Shown here: positions 34,115-43,670 of the stretch, piece after piece | How positions within the stretch are numbered: the stretch's first letter is position 1 | Layout: every line of letters starts with the position of its first letter | NCBI RefSeq assembly: GCF_014652655.1 | Contig: NZ_BMZF01000004.1 | Span: 219,980 to 283,979, forward strand | DNA length: 64,000 bases | Direction of reading: 5' to 3' | DNA from: Paramylibacter ulvae | Lineage (GTDB): Bacteria > Pseudomonadota > Alphaproteobacteria > Rhodobacterales > Rhodobacteraceae | The notes under the pieces: generated by a model | Databases searched by the model: none | What the model saw: only the letters and a program-made list of their open reading frames with translations | What the model was told of the DNA's origin: nothing | Position numbers and translations under genes: made by a program

Positions 34115-35095
34115 ATGAACGACGAAATTAACACTGTTTCGAACAAGGGAAAATACGGAGTGCTGATAGCAGCAGTGATCCTGTTGGCGGTGATTGTTTG
34201 GATAGCGCAATCATTCATTCCAGATTCTGCGGTGCAGGTGGCGGATACGTCAACAGCCGTTGAAAAAGAGCCTGAAACAACCGTTTCCGTTGAACCCAGT
34301 GTGGAACCCACGCCACTCACATTCGATGTGGTGCGCGTTGATGAAACCGGGGGCGCGGTCATTGCGGGGCGCGGTGAACCATCCAGCACCATTACCGTCA
34401 CGGGCAATGGTCAGGAATTAGGCCAAGCAGAGGTGGGCGCGGATGGAAATTTTGTGGCGCTGTTGGATGTGCCAACGGGGGATGAACCAACCACGCTGCG
34501 ATTGAAATCCGAACAGGATGGCGCGACATCGGATGATAGTTTTTTAGTGATGCCAATCGCCCCTGAAACCAACGCAACCCCGATGATTGTTGGCACGCAG
34601 GATGGGCAGGTAATCACCACCCCATCCCATCAAGTGGATCAATCCCAATCGCCTAGTGTTGTCAGCGAAATCACATTGGACACGATTGATTATGCCGCCA
34701 CGGGTGATGTGGTGTTTTCAGGGCGCGGTGTTGCCGATAATTCCGTGCGCGTGTACGTGAACAACGAACCCCAAGAAATAGGACAGATTGATAATGGGCG
34801 CTGGTCTGTTGCCCTGCCAGATGTGGACGAGGGAATTTATACCGTGCGTATCGATTCTATTTCAGAAACGGGTGCGGTGACATCGCGGATCGAGAGCCCG
34901 TTTAAACGTGAAATCCCCGATGGCGATACGCTGCGCGATAGTGTCACTATTCAACCTGGTTTTACGCTTTGGGCATTGGCGAAACAAAAATATGGCGCGG
35001 GGACACGGTTTGTGCAGATATATGACGCCAATCGCGACACAATCAAAGACCCCGATCTGATTTATCCTGGACAAGTGTTCACATTGCCGAACTAG
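34115..35095 (+). CDS. Membrane-anchored Ig-like/LysM domain protein
   Basis: A 326-residue protein. An N-terminal helix (about residues 14-33) anchors it, then comes a Glu/Thr/Val-rich linker, two beta-sandwich, Ig-like modules (about 65-150 and 185-260; AGRGEPSSTITVTGNG and FSGRGVADNSVRVYVN are the matching strands of each), and a C-terminal LysM domain (QPGFTLWALAKQKYG to YPGQVFTLP). It should sit in the periplasm and bind peptidoglycan. ATG 34115 follows GGGTGGG; the in-frame GTG at 34085 overlaps a TATAGT box and is less likely. Similar genes are widespread in Rhodobacterales. Confidence 0.85.
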   Translation: MNDEINTVSNKGKYGVLIAAVILLAVIVWIAQSFIPDSAVQVADTSTAVEKEPETTVSVEPSVEPTPLTFDVVRVDETGGAVIAGRGEPSSTITVTGNGQELGQAEVGADGNFVALLDVPTGDEPTTLRLKSEQDGATSDDSFLVMPIAPETNATPMIVGTQDGQVITTPSHQVDQSQSPSVVSEITLDTIDYAATGDVVFSGRGVADNSVRVYVNNEPQEIGQIDNGRWSVALPDVDEGIYTVRIDSISETGAVTSRIESPFKREIPDGDTLRDSVTIQPGFTLWALAKQKYGAGTRFVQIYDANRDTIKDPDLIYPGQVFTLPN

Positions 35096-35161
35096 GCACT
35101 GGTCATTCTGGGTGCTGGGGCGTAGTTTCCGATCAGGCACGATGAATAAAGGAAATATCCC

Positions 35162-36991
35162 TTGCGCAAATCCACCAATACCCAGCAAACCGTTGACAAA
35201 AAACAAGCCATAAATGTCGTCCAAAAAGTATTGCCATACCTGTGGCCAGCCGAACATTCTTGGGTAAAAGTCCGCGTTGTATTGGCGATGATTTCGCTGG
35301 TTCTGGCCAAGATTGTTTCCGTTATCACCCCGTTTTTTTACAAAGGTGCGGTGGATGCACTCGCACCTGAACAGGGCGAGCCGAACACCGTGTTTATGCT
35401 GACCGCAGGTGCGGTTGGGTTAACTGTTGCATATGGTGTTTTGCGATTGATGTCCGTGGGATTTAACCAGCTGCGCGATGTGATTTTTGCACGTGTTGGA
35501 CAGCGTGCCTTGCGCCAATTGGCGTTGGAAACGTTTCGCCATATGCACCGTTTAAGCCTGCGATACCACATCACGCGTAAAACGGGGGGGCTGAGCCGGA
35601 TTATTGAACGCGGGGTTAAGGGCGTTGAATTCCTACTCCGCTTCATGCTGTTTTCCATTGGCCCGTTGATTTTGGAATTGTTGTTCATCGCAGGCATTTT
35701 GTTTTTCGTCTTTGATGTTTGGTATTTGGCGGTGGTGGTTGTCACCATCGGGATTTACATTTGGTTTACCTTTGCCGTCACCGAATGGCGCGTCAAAATT
35801 CGCAAGGAAATGAACGACCAAGACACAGACGCCAATCAAAAAGCAATTGATAGTCTGCTTAATTTTGAAACCGTGAAATATTTCGGCGCCGAAGAACGCG
35901 AAGCCATGCGTTATGACGAAAGCATGCGTGGATACGAGGCGGCGGCGTTGAAAACCAACTATTCCCTCGCATTTCTGAATTTCGGGCAATCGCTCTTTAT
36001 TACTGTTGGTCTGGTTGGTGTGATGGTGATGGCGGCGTTTGGCGTGCAGCGTGGCGATTTGACCGTAGGCGATTTCGTGATGGTCAATGCATATATGATC
36101 CAGATTACGATGCCGTTGAATTTCCTTGGCACAGTGTATCGCGAAATTCGCCAAGCATTGGTCGATATGTCTGAAATGTTTGAACTGTTGGAACAACCCG
36201 CCGAAGTGGTAGATAAACCAAACGCCAAATCATTGCGCGTATCAGGTGGCCAAATTGAATTTGACGGAATTGATTTTGGCTATAACGCAGATCGTCAGAT
36301 TTTGGATGATCTCAACATCACGGTTGAGGCGGGCAAAACATTGGCAGTTGTTGGACCATCTGGTTCGGGAAAATCCACCATCGGGCGGTTGTTATTCCGT
36401 TTTTATGATGTCGACGGGGGCGGTGTGAAAATTGACGGCCAAGACATTCGTGATGTGACGCAATCAAGCCTGCATATGATGCTGGGGATTGTGCCACAGG
36501 ATACGGTGCTGTTTAACGATACAATCGGGTATAACATCGCCTATGGTCGTGATGGGGCAAGCCAGAATGAAATCGTTGCCGCCGCCAAATCCGCCAAAAT
36601 CCATGATTTTGTCATGAGCCTGCCAGATGGATATCAAACCACCGTGGGCGAACGGGGTTTGAAATTATCAGGCGGTGAAAAGCAACGCGTGGGCATTGCG
36701 CGCACCTTGCTGAAAGATCCGCCAATTCTGGTACTGGACGAGGCGACATCAGCGCTGGATACCGAGACCGAGCGCGATATCCAAGAATCCCTGCGCGGTC
36801 TTGGCCGTGGACGCACCGTGATCACCATCGCGCATCGTCTGTCCACGGTGGTGGATGCCGATGAAATTGTGGTGCTAGAGGCAGGCAAAGTTTCCGAGCG
36901 TGGCACACATGATGACCTGCTGGCGCAAAACGGGCGTTACGCACAGATGTGGCAAAACCAAATTGCAGAGGAAGAGCAGGGCGTTGCTTGA
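35162..36991 (+). CDS. Atm1/HMT1-type ABC exporter, fused permease and ATPase
   Basis: A 609-residue half-transporter. Residues about 45-350 hold six membrane helices; the ATPase has Walker A GPSGSGKST, Q-loop PQDTVLFNDTI, signature LSGGEKQRVGIARTLL and Walker B LVLDEATSALD. NYSLAFLNFGQSLFI in the membrane domain is typical of the Atm1 branch, which exports glutathione-linked compounds, metals or a sulfur species for Fe-S assembly. The start is TTG 35162, with AAGGAAAT upstream. The preceding LysM gene ends 66 bases earlier. Confidence 0.9.
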   Translation: MRKSTNTQQTVDKKQAINVVQKVLPYLWPAEHSWVKVRVVLAMISLVLAKIVSVITPFFYKGAVDALAPEQGEPNTVFMLTAGAVGLTVAYGVLRLMSVGFNQLRDVIFARVGQRALRQLALETFRHMHRLSLRYHITRKTGGLSRIIERGVKGVEFLLRFMLFSIGPLILELLFIAGILFFVFDVWYLAVVVVTIGIYIWFTFAVTEWRVKIRKEMNDQDTDANQKAIDSLLNFETVKYFGAEEREAMRYDESMRGYEAAALKTNYSLAFLNFGQSLFITVGLVGVMVMAAFGVQRGDLTVGDFVMVNAYMIQITMPLNFLGTVYREIRQALVDMSEMFELLEQPAEVVDKPNAKSLRVSGGQIEFDGIDFGYNADRQILDDLNITVEAGKTLAVVGPSGSGKSTIGRLLFRFYDVDGGGVKIDGQDIRDVTQSSLHMMLGIVPQDTVLFNDTIGYNIAYGRDGASQNEIVAAAKSAKIHDFVMSLPDGYQTTVGERGLKLSGGEKQRVGIARTLLKDPPILVLDEATSALDTETERDIQESLRGLGRGRTVITIAHRLSTVVDADEIVVLEAGKVSERGTHDDLLAQNGRYAQMWQNQIAEEEQGVA

Positions 36992-37045
36992 GGTAATCGC
37001 TGACATTGTTGAAGGTGACTGGTTGTGGTGCTGGCGCGATATCGC

Positions 37046-37076
37046 TTGACGTAACCTCGATACGCCCAGTTATAAT
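37046..37076 (+). promoter_or_regulatory. Near-consensus promoter for the 37108 gene
   Basis: TTGACG (37046-37051) and a perfect TATAAT (37071-37076) separated by 19 bases (18 if read as TTATAA). The start site would be near 37083, giving a leader of about 25 bases. This is the most consensus-like promoter I found in the window. Confidence 0.6.
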
Positions 37077-37107
37077 TAATATTATTTTTCGTATGGGAGC
37101 CAACACA

Positions 37108-37767
37108 ATGTCACATCTTGTTACTTCAGAAAAATACCAATCTGATGAAATTGTAGTCGAAGAAATTCTTATCGAATTAAACGACGATGAAGTCATATTG
37201 AACAGATTACTGGAACCATTTGAAGCAGATACTCTGGTTGTAATTCAGAACGAACTTGGTGAAATCGAGCAATTTTCAGAAGTGCATTTGGAGCAAAGTA
37301 TTCGTAATGCACGCGGCACGATTTTTACGGGAATTACAAAACAGTCGCGCAAGTTACTATTTAGATTCAAAGCAAAAGGTTTTGCAAAAGCGAAAGTCAT
37401 TATTTCGCAGGTTCGGAGTGGTTTTGCGAGCGCATTTAAGGGCTTTCCCTGTAAGCTTTGTAAAATGGTGGTTAAGACCGTCGTCTCAACTATATTGGTT
37501 CACTTAGGCGTTCCGATTGCACCTACTGGAGAGTATGATTTCAAGGGTTTTGTCGCTTCGGTTACTAACGCTGCAACGGATATTGCGAATGGAGTTTATG
37601 GACAAGTTGTGCAAGCCCTTTCGAGCCTGTTGCCAGCAAATTGGTGGAACGCAGTTCTTAATGTATTGCATCTCGCGAATTGGATGTTGGACGCGACGGA
37701 TGCGTTCTTTGAAAAGATATGCAATTTGGTTGGAATGTGTTCACCTCCTTCGCAGGCAGCACCCTAA
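37108..37767 (+). CDS. Orphan protein with saposin-like cysteine pattern
   Basis: A 219-residue protein that I do not recognise. Residues 1-110 are soluble, with an acidic start and a basic stretch (KQSRKLLFRFKAKGFAKAKV). Residues 112-212 are hydrophobic and helical, framed by CKLC (C115, C118) and CNLVGMC (C205, C211). The CxxC near the start and Cx5C at the end match the outer disulfide pairs of saposin-like domains; the middle pair is absent. No signal peptide is evident. GGGAG precedes ATG 37108. Its codon use is richer in A/T than that of its neighbours. It stands alone with a strong promoter. Confidence 0.7.
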   Translation: MSHLVTSEKYQSDEIVVEEILIELNDDEVILNRLLEPFEADTLVVIQNELGEIEQFSEVHLEQSIRNARGTIFTGITKQSRKLLFRFKAKGFAKAKVIISQVRSGFASAFKGFPCKLCKMVVKTVVSTILVHLGVPIAPTGEYDFKGFVASVTNAATDIANGVYGQVVQALSSLLPANWWNAVLNVLHLANWMLDATDAFFEKICNLVGMCSPPSQAAP

Positions 37768-37806
37768 CCAAGCTTTCTTGACTGATTTATTCACATAATA
37801 AGCTGA

Positions 37807-40800
37807 TTACTCCGCTGCGTTCAGCTTGGTAACGTTTCCATCATCCACGTTGTCATCATCCCATGACACAGTGCCAAGTGATGCTTTTTTCGTGGATTTT
37901 TGCAATGTTCGATCGCGGCCAACGCGGCTGTTGCGCCCACCGGTTATCGTGCCCATCCACGCGGATGAATTATAAACACCTTTGTTAAACCAAACGCGTA
38001 GCGCCAATAGGGACGGTGTGACGACCAAGGTTAACACAGTGGCAAGCCCCAGACCAAACACCACCGCCGTTGATAGCTGTTTCCACCACAGCGCGGTGGG
38101 GGCATCAATCGTATAACCACCGTTATAAAAATCAATCGACAACCCCAAAACCATGGGTGTTAGTCCCGCAATTGTGGTGACAGTGGTCAAAAATACAGGG
38201 CGAATGCGATCCTGAGCGGTGCGCGTAATCGCCGTGAGTTTTGGCATATATGCGGCGTATTCTTGATAGGTATCAATCAATACGATGTTGTTATTCACCA
38301 CGATCCCCGCAAGTGCGACAATCCCTGTACCCGTCATGATGATCGAAAACGGTTGATCCATAATCAACATGCCGATCAACACACCCGTGGTTGACAGGAT
38401 CACCGCCAACAACACCAAGATGGCGTTATAAACGCTGTTAAATTGTGCCAGTAAGATCACGAACATGAGGCCAAGCGCACCGATGAATGCTTGGCTTAAA
38501 AATGCTTGGCTTTCCTCTTGTTCGGCTTGGTCGCCCTTCCATTCGTAATCAATACCCGCGGGCAGGGGATTTTCGGTTTCTAACCATGTTGTTAGTTTGG
38601 CAATTTCTTCGTTTGCGTTGGCGCCATCAATTACATCGGCCTTAACATCGAAATAACGTTTTGAATCGACGCGATCAATTTGCCCCAGCTTTTGCACGGG
38701 TTCGAGTGTGATGAAATTTGATATCGGGATCAGACCACTGGATGTGCGCACGCGCAGTGTTTCCAGCGTAGAAATTAAGCGGTCTTTTTCGGGTAAGCGT
38801 ACGCGAATGTCGATTTCATCGTCGGATGTGTCAACGCGCATTGTGCCCAGTTGCAATCCGCGCGTGACCAGCTGCACCATCGCGCCCACTTGGGCCACAT
38901 CGGCTTGATAGCGCCCTGCTTTTTCAACATCGACATCTATTTCCCAATCAATGCCCGGCAGGGGGCGTGTGTCCTCGATTTTGACTGCGGCGTCGGTATT
39001 TTCGAATTTTGTGCGCACGATTGCGGCGGCATCCATCAAATCTTGCCAATCTTGGCCCTTGATTCGCAACGCCAGTGGTTTGCCAGACGCAGGACCCATT
39101 TCAAGCACCAAGATTTCCGCCTGAACACCTGCTATTTTAGCGATACGATTTGAAATGTCGTCGATGATTTCAGTGCCCGTGGGGCCAGAGAGGCGCGTAT
39201 CCCATTCTGTCAGCTCGACCTGCACCTGTCCGACGGTATCAAGGGGGGCTTGTGCACCGCCTGTGTTGTTATTCAATCCACCCTCACCAGCAAAGGCGAA
39301 TACGTTTTTGATACCCTCGACGCCTTGCATCAGTTCTTCGACTTGTTGCACCAGCGCGTCTTTTTCGGGCAGGGAAAAATTGCCGCGTGCGCGGACATAA
39401 ACAATGGCGTTCTCAGGTTCGGTTTCAACAAAAAACTCAACACCATTGTTGTTTTTGCCAAAAATTCCAAACACGGTCATCACAAAGAAACCCGTTGCTG
39501 CCAATGTCACCACGGGCATGATGGGATTACCAACGATGAAATGGATGAAATGACCAAACCAGTTTCGCTGATATCCACCCTTAATCGGTTTTTCACGCGC
39601 ACCGTGGCGCAGGGCATGGCCAAGGGTTGAACCCCCAACACAGCCGACAATGAACAAAATCGCACCAAACAGGATGTTGCCACCCAGCAGTGTCATCAAC
39701 CCAAACACCAACACGCATGCAGCGCCGACCAATAATGCAAAACGGACTGTCCAATGGAATTTTGCGCGCAACCAACGCGCGCTACCGCCGACGCCGCGTG
39801 AAAAACGCCCCGCAATGCCACCGATTACCGGCAGATATACAAGCGCCACCAACAATGATGCAGTTAGGACATAGATCAAGGTCACGGGCAACATGCCCAT
39901 GAATTCACCAGGGACACCGGGCCAAAACAACATGGGCAAAAATGCACAAAGCGTTGTCGCCGTGGACGACACGATCGGCCAGAACATGCGTTTGGCGGCC
40001 ATACCATATGCTTTCATCGGGCCCACGCCCTCTGTTATCTTTTTATCGGCATATTCCACCACAACGATGGCGCCATCCACCAGCATACCAACCGCAAGGA
40101 TCAGACCAAACATCACGATGTTTGAAATTGCGATCCCCGTGGTGCCCATGATGGCAAAGGCCAACAGGAACGACGTTGGAATGGCAAACCCAACCAAGAG
40201 CGCGGATCGCACGCCAAGCGCGGCTAAGATCACAATCATCACCAGCGCAATCGCGGTAAAGACCGACGATTCAAGCTGGCTGACCATGCCGCCGACCTGA
40301 ATGGATTGGTCTGTGGAATAGTTGATCGCAATTGCATCGCGCAATTCTTGGGGCCATTCATCAACGGCGGCGGCGACCTCTTCTTTTACCAAGCTTACGG
40401 TTTCGATCAGATTGACGCCTTTGCGTTTCACAACTTGTAACGCGACGGTACTGTTGCCGTTAAACCGTGCCGTTCCTGCGCGATCCTCAAACGTGAGACG
40501 AATTTCAGCCAGATCACCCAGCGTGATAACGCGATCACCATTCACCTTGACAGGCAGGGAATAAACATCCTGTGGTTCATCAAATGACGATGGGATTTTG
40601 AAGCTAAACGCCCCCGTTTTGGTTTCCAATTCGCCCGCTGCGATCAACAGGTTGTTGTTGTTCACAACGTTGATCAATTCGCTGGCAGTGACGTTATATG
40701 CTTCTAGCTTGAGCGGATCGATCAGAACCTCAAGCATTTCATCGCGATGTCCTGCGAGCCCTGCTTCCAGTACTCCGGACATGGCCTCGATACGATCTTG

Positions 40801-41280
40801 TAAATCGGTGGCCACGCGCAACATGGTGCGTTCCGGAATGTTGCCCGACAGGGACACAACCACAATTGGAAATTCGGAAAAGTTGATTTCGTTGATTGTG
40901 TATTGATCTGCACCATCTGGAAAATCGGCTTCGGCCTGATTAACTTTGTCACGCACATCGGCGATGACGGCGGCTTTATCCCAGCCAAACTCGAATTCAA
41001 GCGCGACACCGCCATAACCTTCGGCGGCAGTGCCTGAAATGGTTTTTAAACCGTCCAAGCCCTTAAGTTTGCTTTCAAGCGGTTTGACCAATAGCTTTTC
41101 GGAATCTTGTGCGGAAATGCCGGGGAAGGGGACTGAAACGAACAAGGCCGGGATGTCGATATCCGGTTCACCCTCTTTTGGAAGCCCAGTATAGGCCAGA
41201 ATACCCGCGCCAAGTGATAAAAGCACGAGCGCAACAATCATGCGCGCACGCTCAATGGCCCAATCAATTATCCCCGTCAT
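37807..41280 (-). CDS. RND efflux permease
   Basis: A 1157-residue inner-membrane proton-driven pump of the AcrB-like (HAE1) superfamily. The N-terminal motif GLPKEGEPDIDIP, the first porter domain, the central helix GMLVDGAIVVVEYAD with its proton-relay aspartate, and the C-terminal copy VVNNNIVLIDTYQEY are visible. It is about 110 residues longer than AcrB: residues about 501-575 add two extra helices (near 512-532 and 535-556) at the junction of the two halves. Translationally coupled to the adaptor gene (ATGA overlap). No outer-membrane factor is adjacent. Substrate unknown. Confidence 0.92.
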   Translation of the reverse strand: MTGIIDWAIERARMIVALVLLSLGAGILAYTGLPKEGEPDIDIPALFVSVPFPGISAQDSEKLLVKPLESKLKGLDGLKTISGTAAEGYGGVALEFEFGWDKAAVIADVRDKVNQAEADFPDGADQYTINEINFSEFPIVVVSLSGNIPERTMLRVATDLQDRIEAMSGVLEAGLAGHRDEMLEVLIDPLKLEAYNVTASELINVVNNNNLLIAAGELETKTGAFSFKIPSSFDEPQDVYSLPVKVNGDRVITLGDLAEIRLTFEDRAGTARFNGNSTVALQVVKRKGVNLIETVSLVKEEVAAAVDEWPQELRDAIAINYSTDQSIQVGGMVSQLESSVFTAIALVMIVILAALGVRSALLVGFAIPTSFLLAFAIMGTTGIAISNIVMFGLILAVGMLVDGAIVVVEYADKKITEGVGPMKAYGMAAKRMFWPIVSSTATTLCAFLPMLFWPGVPGEFMGMLPVTLIYVLTASLLVALVYLPVIGGIAGRFSRGVGGSARWLRAKFHWTVRFALLVGAACVLVFGLMTLLGGNILFGAILFIVGCVGGSTLGHALRHGAREKPIKGGYQRNWFGHFIHFIVGNPIMPVVTLAATGFFVMTVFGIFGKNNNGVEFFVETEPENAIVYVRARGNFSLPEKDALVQQVEELMQGVEGIKNVFAFAGEGGLNNNTGGAQAPLDTVGQVQVELTEWDTRLSGPTGTEIIDDISNRIAKIAGVQAEILVLEMGPASGKPLALRIKGQDWQDLMDAAAIVRTKFENTDAAVKIEDTRPLPGIDWEIDVDVEKAGRYQADVAQVGAMVQLVTRGLQLGTMRVDTSDDEIDIRVRLPEKDRLISTLETLRVRTSSGLIPISNFITLEPVQKLGQIDRVDSKRYFDVKADVIDGANANEEIAKLTTWLETENPLPAGIDYEWKGDQAEQEESQAFLSQAFIGALGLMFVILLAQFNSVYNAILVLLAVILSTTGVLIGMLIMDQPFSIIMTGTGIVALAGIVVNNNIVLIDTYQEYAAYMPKLTAITRTAQDRIRPVFLTTVTTIAGLTPMVLGLSIDFYNGGYTIDAPTALWWKQLSTAVVFGLGLATVLTLVVTPSLLALRVWFNKGVYNSSAWMGTITGGRNSRVGRDRTLQKSTKKASLGTVSWDDDNVDDGNVTKLNAAE

Positions 41281-42497
41281 GATTTGTCGCCTTTATATGT
41301 CACCTCAACTGGTGTGCCAGTGACAACATATTCATGACCCAACACAATCACGTCGATATTTTCTGGCAACCCTGTCACCCAGATACCGTCTGGCGTGTCT
41401 CTGATCATTTGAACGGGCATGAATTGCGCATGTCCATCGACCGCGGCGCGAATGCCAAAGCGCCCATCGCCATCCAATGTCATCGCAGATTGGGGCAACA
41501 AATGCCCCTTGGTGCCATCAAGCCCAATGTAGATATCCGCAGTAGATCCATCGCGCATTTTCAATAATGGGTTTGGAACCGTGGTTTCCACCAAAAATGT
41601 GCGTGTGATTTGATCGGCAGAACGTGAAATATAGGTAACTTTCCCTTGGACCTGATCACCTGTGATCAAGCTGGCCAATGCGGGGGCGCCCACGGCGATT
41701 TTCGCAACCTGTTGTTCCGTGGCATAACCTGTCAATTTAATCGGATCGAGCGCGATTACCGTGGCACATGTGGAACCCGCCAGCAGCAGATCACCAAATT
41801 CAGCGGCATCAGATTCCAGCAATCCCGAAAACGGTGCGGTGATTTGTAAATTTTCGATGTCTTTATTCGCACGGATCACGGATGCTTGCGCGGCTTCTAA
41901 TGCAGCTTTGCGGCTGATGACTTGGGTTTCAGATGCGAACCCTTTTTTGACCAAATCTTCGCTGGTTTTGCTGTTGTTTTGGGCTTCGGCAAGGCGCGCT
42001 TGTGCCTCTGCTAATGCAGACGCTTTGGTGCCTGGGTCCAGTTCACATAACAATTCGCCCTGTTCCACCAATGTACCCTTGCGCAAAGGTTGCGAAATAA
42101 CGGTGCCAGATGTTTCGGCCTTAACTTCTACGAATTTGTACGCGGTGGTTTCACCGCGTAACAATATCCCGCTGGTCACATCTTGTGCGGTAGATTTCAT
42201 CGCGAGCACTGAAATTTTGTCAGAGGTTTCTGTTGCAGGCGCGTCGTCACTGGTCGCCAGTGCCATTTTGGCGTTTTGAACAACCGCATTCGCGGCATCG
42301 CGTTTGGCGCGGGCTGCATCAAATTCGCTTGCGGCAGTGGCGGCGTCTTCTTCGGCGAGTTTTAACGCTTCTTGTGCGGCGGATAATTGCTCTGCGGCGT
42401 TTCCGCGAACCAATTCCATCACAAAATCACGCTTCATAATTAGGAAAAATGTTGCAACACAGACCAAGATTGCAGTGATGATTGATGAAATTTTCAT
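41277..42497 (-). CDS. RND efflux periplasmic adaptor subunit (HlyD/AcrA family)
   Basis: A 406-residue membrane fusion protein. An N-terminal helix (about residues 4-22) anchors it; a coiled coil follows at 35-85, then the lipoyl/barrel-sandwich halves (VEVKAETSGTVISQPLRKGT and LQITAPFSGLLE) with a helical hairpin between, and beta-barrel and membrane-proximal domains. The first coiled coil directly behind the anchor is an addition to the standard layout. It is the first gene of the two-gene pump operon and is divergent from panB across a 204-base AT-rich gap. Confidence 0.9.
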   Translation of the reverse strand: MKISSIITAILVCVATFFLIMKRDFVMELVRGNAAEQLSAAQEALKLAEEDAATAASEFDAARAKRDAANAVVQNAKMALATSDDAPATETSDKISVLAMKSTAQDVTSGILLRGETTAYKFVEVKAETSGTVISQPLRKGTLVEQGELLCELDPGTKASALAEAQARLAEAQNNSKTSEDLVKKGFASETQVISRKAALEAAQASVIRANKDIENLQITAPFSGLLESDAAEFGDLLLAGSTCATVIALDPIKLTGYATEQQVAKIAVGAPALASLITGDQVQGKVTYISRSADQITRTFLVETTVPNPLLKMRDGSTADIYIGLDGTKGHLLPQSAMTLDGDGRFGIRAAVDGHAQFMPVQMIRDTPDGIWVTGLPENIDVIVLGHEYVVTGTPVEVTYKGDKS

Positions 42498-42701
42498 AAG
42501 AGACCCGTGGTTCGTGAATTTGTAACTGACTTAACTTATTTTTTGCGAAATATCAGCCTTAAGTTGCAGCTGTTAGCAATGCTTACTTTTATATGACTTT
42601 TGTAATATATCAACAGTGTATCTGTGAGCGTTGTGGTTTAGAGTCGCAATGATAAAACTTTGCTTATATATAAAGCAGAGCGAAACAATAAGAGGCAGCA
42701 C

Positions 42702-43577
42702 ATGTCAACCACCAGCACAATTTCAAAAAAATCTGCGGTTTCTGATCCTGAACAAGTGTCGGAAACAATGCCAAAGCGCAAAAAAATGACCGTGCCTGCG
42801 TTTACCGCCGCCAAGGGTGGAAGACCATTGGTTTGCCTTACTGCCTATACCGCACATGTGGCCCATATTGTGGATGAACAGGCGGATATGATTTTGGTAG
42901 GCGACAGTCTGGGTATGGTGATCCACGGTATGCCCAATACATTGGGTGTGACCATGGAACATATGATTATGCATGGTCAGGCCGTAATGCGCGGTGCTGA
43001 AAAAGCATTGGTCGTGGTCGATATGCCATTTGGAAGTTTCGAAGAAAGCCCAGAGGTTGCATTTCGAAACGCGGCGCGGTTGATCAAGGAAACGGGTTGT
43101 ACGGCGGTTAAATTGGAAGGCGGGCGTGAAATGGCACCAACCATTCGCCACCTTACCAACCGTGGTATTCCTGTGATGGCGCATGTTGGTTTGATGCCCC
43201 AACAGATGAACACGGCGGGTGGGTTCAAGGCCGTGCGTGAAAAAGATCAGTTCGACGAAGTTATCAAAGATGCACAAGCTGTCGAAGAGGCGGGCGCATT
43301 TTCTGTGGTTGTCGAAGGTGTGGCGGTGCGATTGGCCAATAAAATCACCAAATCAGTTGGCATTCCAACCATTGGCATTGGTGCCAGTGTGGAATGTGAC
43401 GGGCAAATATTGGTGTTCGAGGACATGATTGGCCTGTTCCCTCGTGTACCAACATTCGTCAAACGCTATGGCAACATGGAAGAAATGATGCGCGATGCGG
43501 TGGAACGTTATTCATCCGAAGTGCGCGAACGTAAATTTCCAAGCGATGATTATACCTATAAGATGAAAGCAGACTAG
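42702..43577 (+). CDS. panB: 3-methyl-2-oxobutanoate hydroxymethyltransferase
   Basis: A 291-residue enzyme that makes ketopantoate from 2-oxoisovalerate and methylenetetrahydrofolate, the first dedicated step of pantothenate synthesis. VGDSLGMVIHGMPNTLGVTM, VVVDMPFGSF, VKLEGG and GIPTIGIGASVECDGQILV are the active-site segments. The N-terminus is about 25 residues longer than in E. coli. ATG 42702 has AAGAGG upstream; a TTG at 42660 is in frame but lacks one. panC is not adjacent, which is unusual since the two are often paired. Confidence 0.95.
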   Translation: MSTTSTISKKSAVSDPEQVSETMPKRKKMTVPAFTAAKGGRPLVCLTAYTAHVAHIVDEQADMILVGDSLGMVIHGMPNTLGVTMEHMIMHGQAVMRGAEKALVVVDMPFGSFEESPEVAFRNAARLIKETGCTAVKLEGGREMAPTIRHLTNRGIPVMAHVGLMPQQMNTAGGFKAVREKDQFDEVIKDAQAVEEAGAFSVVVEGVAVRLANKITKSVGIPTIGIGASVECDGQILVFEDMIGLFPRVPTFVKRYGNMEEMMRDAVERYSSEVRERKFPSDDYTYKMKAD

Positions 43578-43670
43578 GGTTTCAAGAGACCTGATGGATA
43601 TGCGTTTATCTGCTTGGCTTTCCCACGCGATTTACGCTAGTTTCCCCGCAGAAATACGCAGGAGCAAAAC

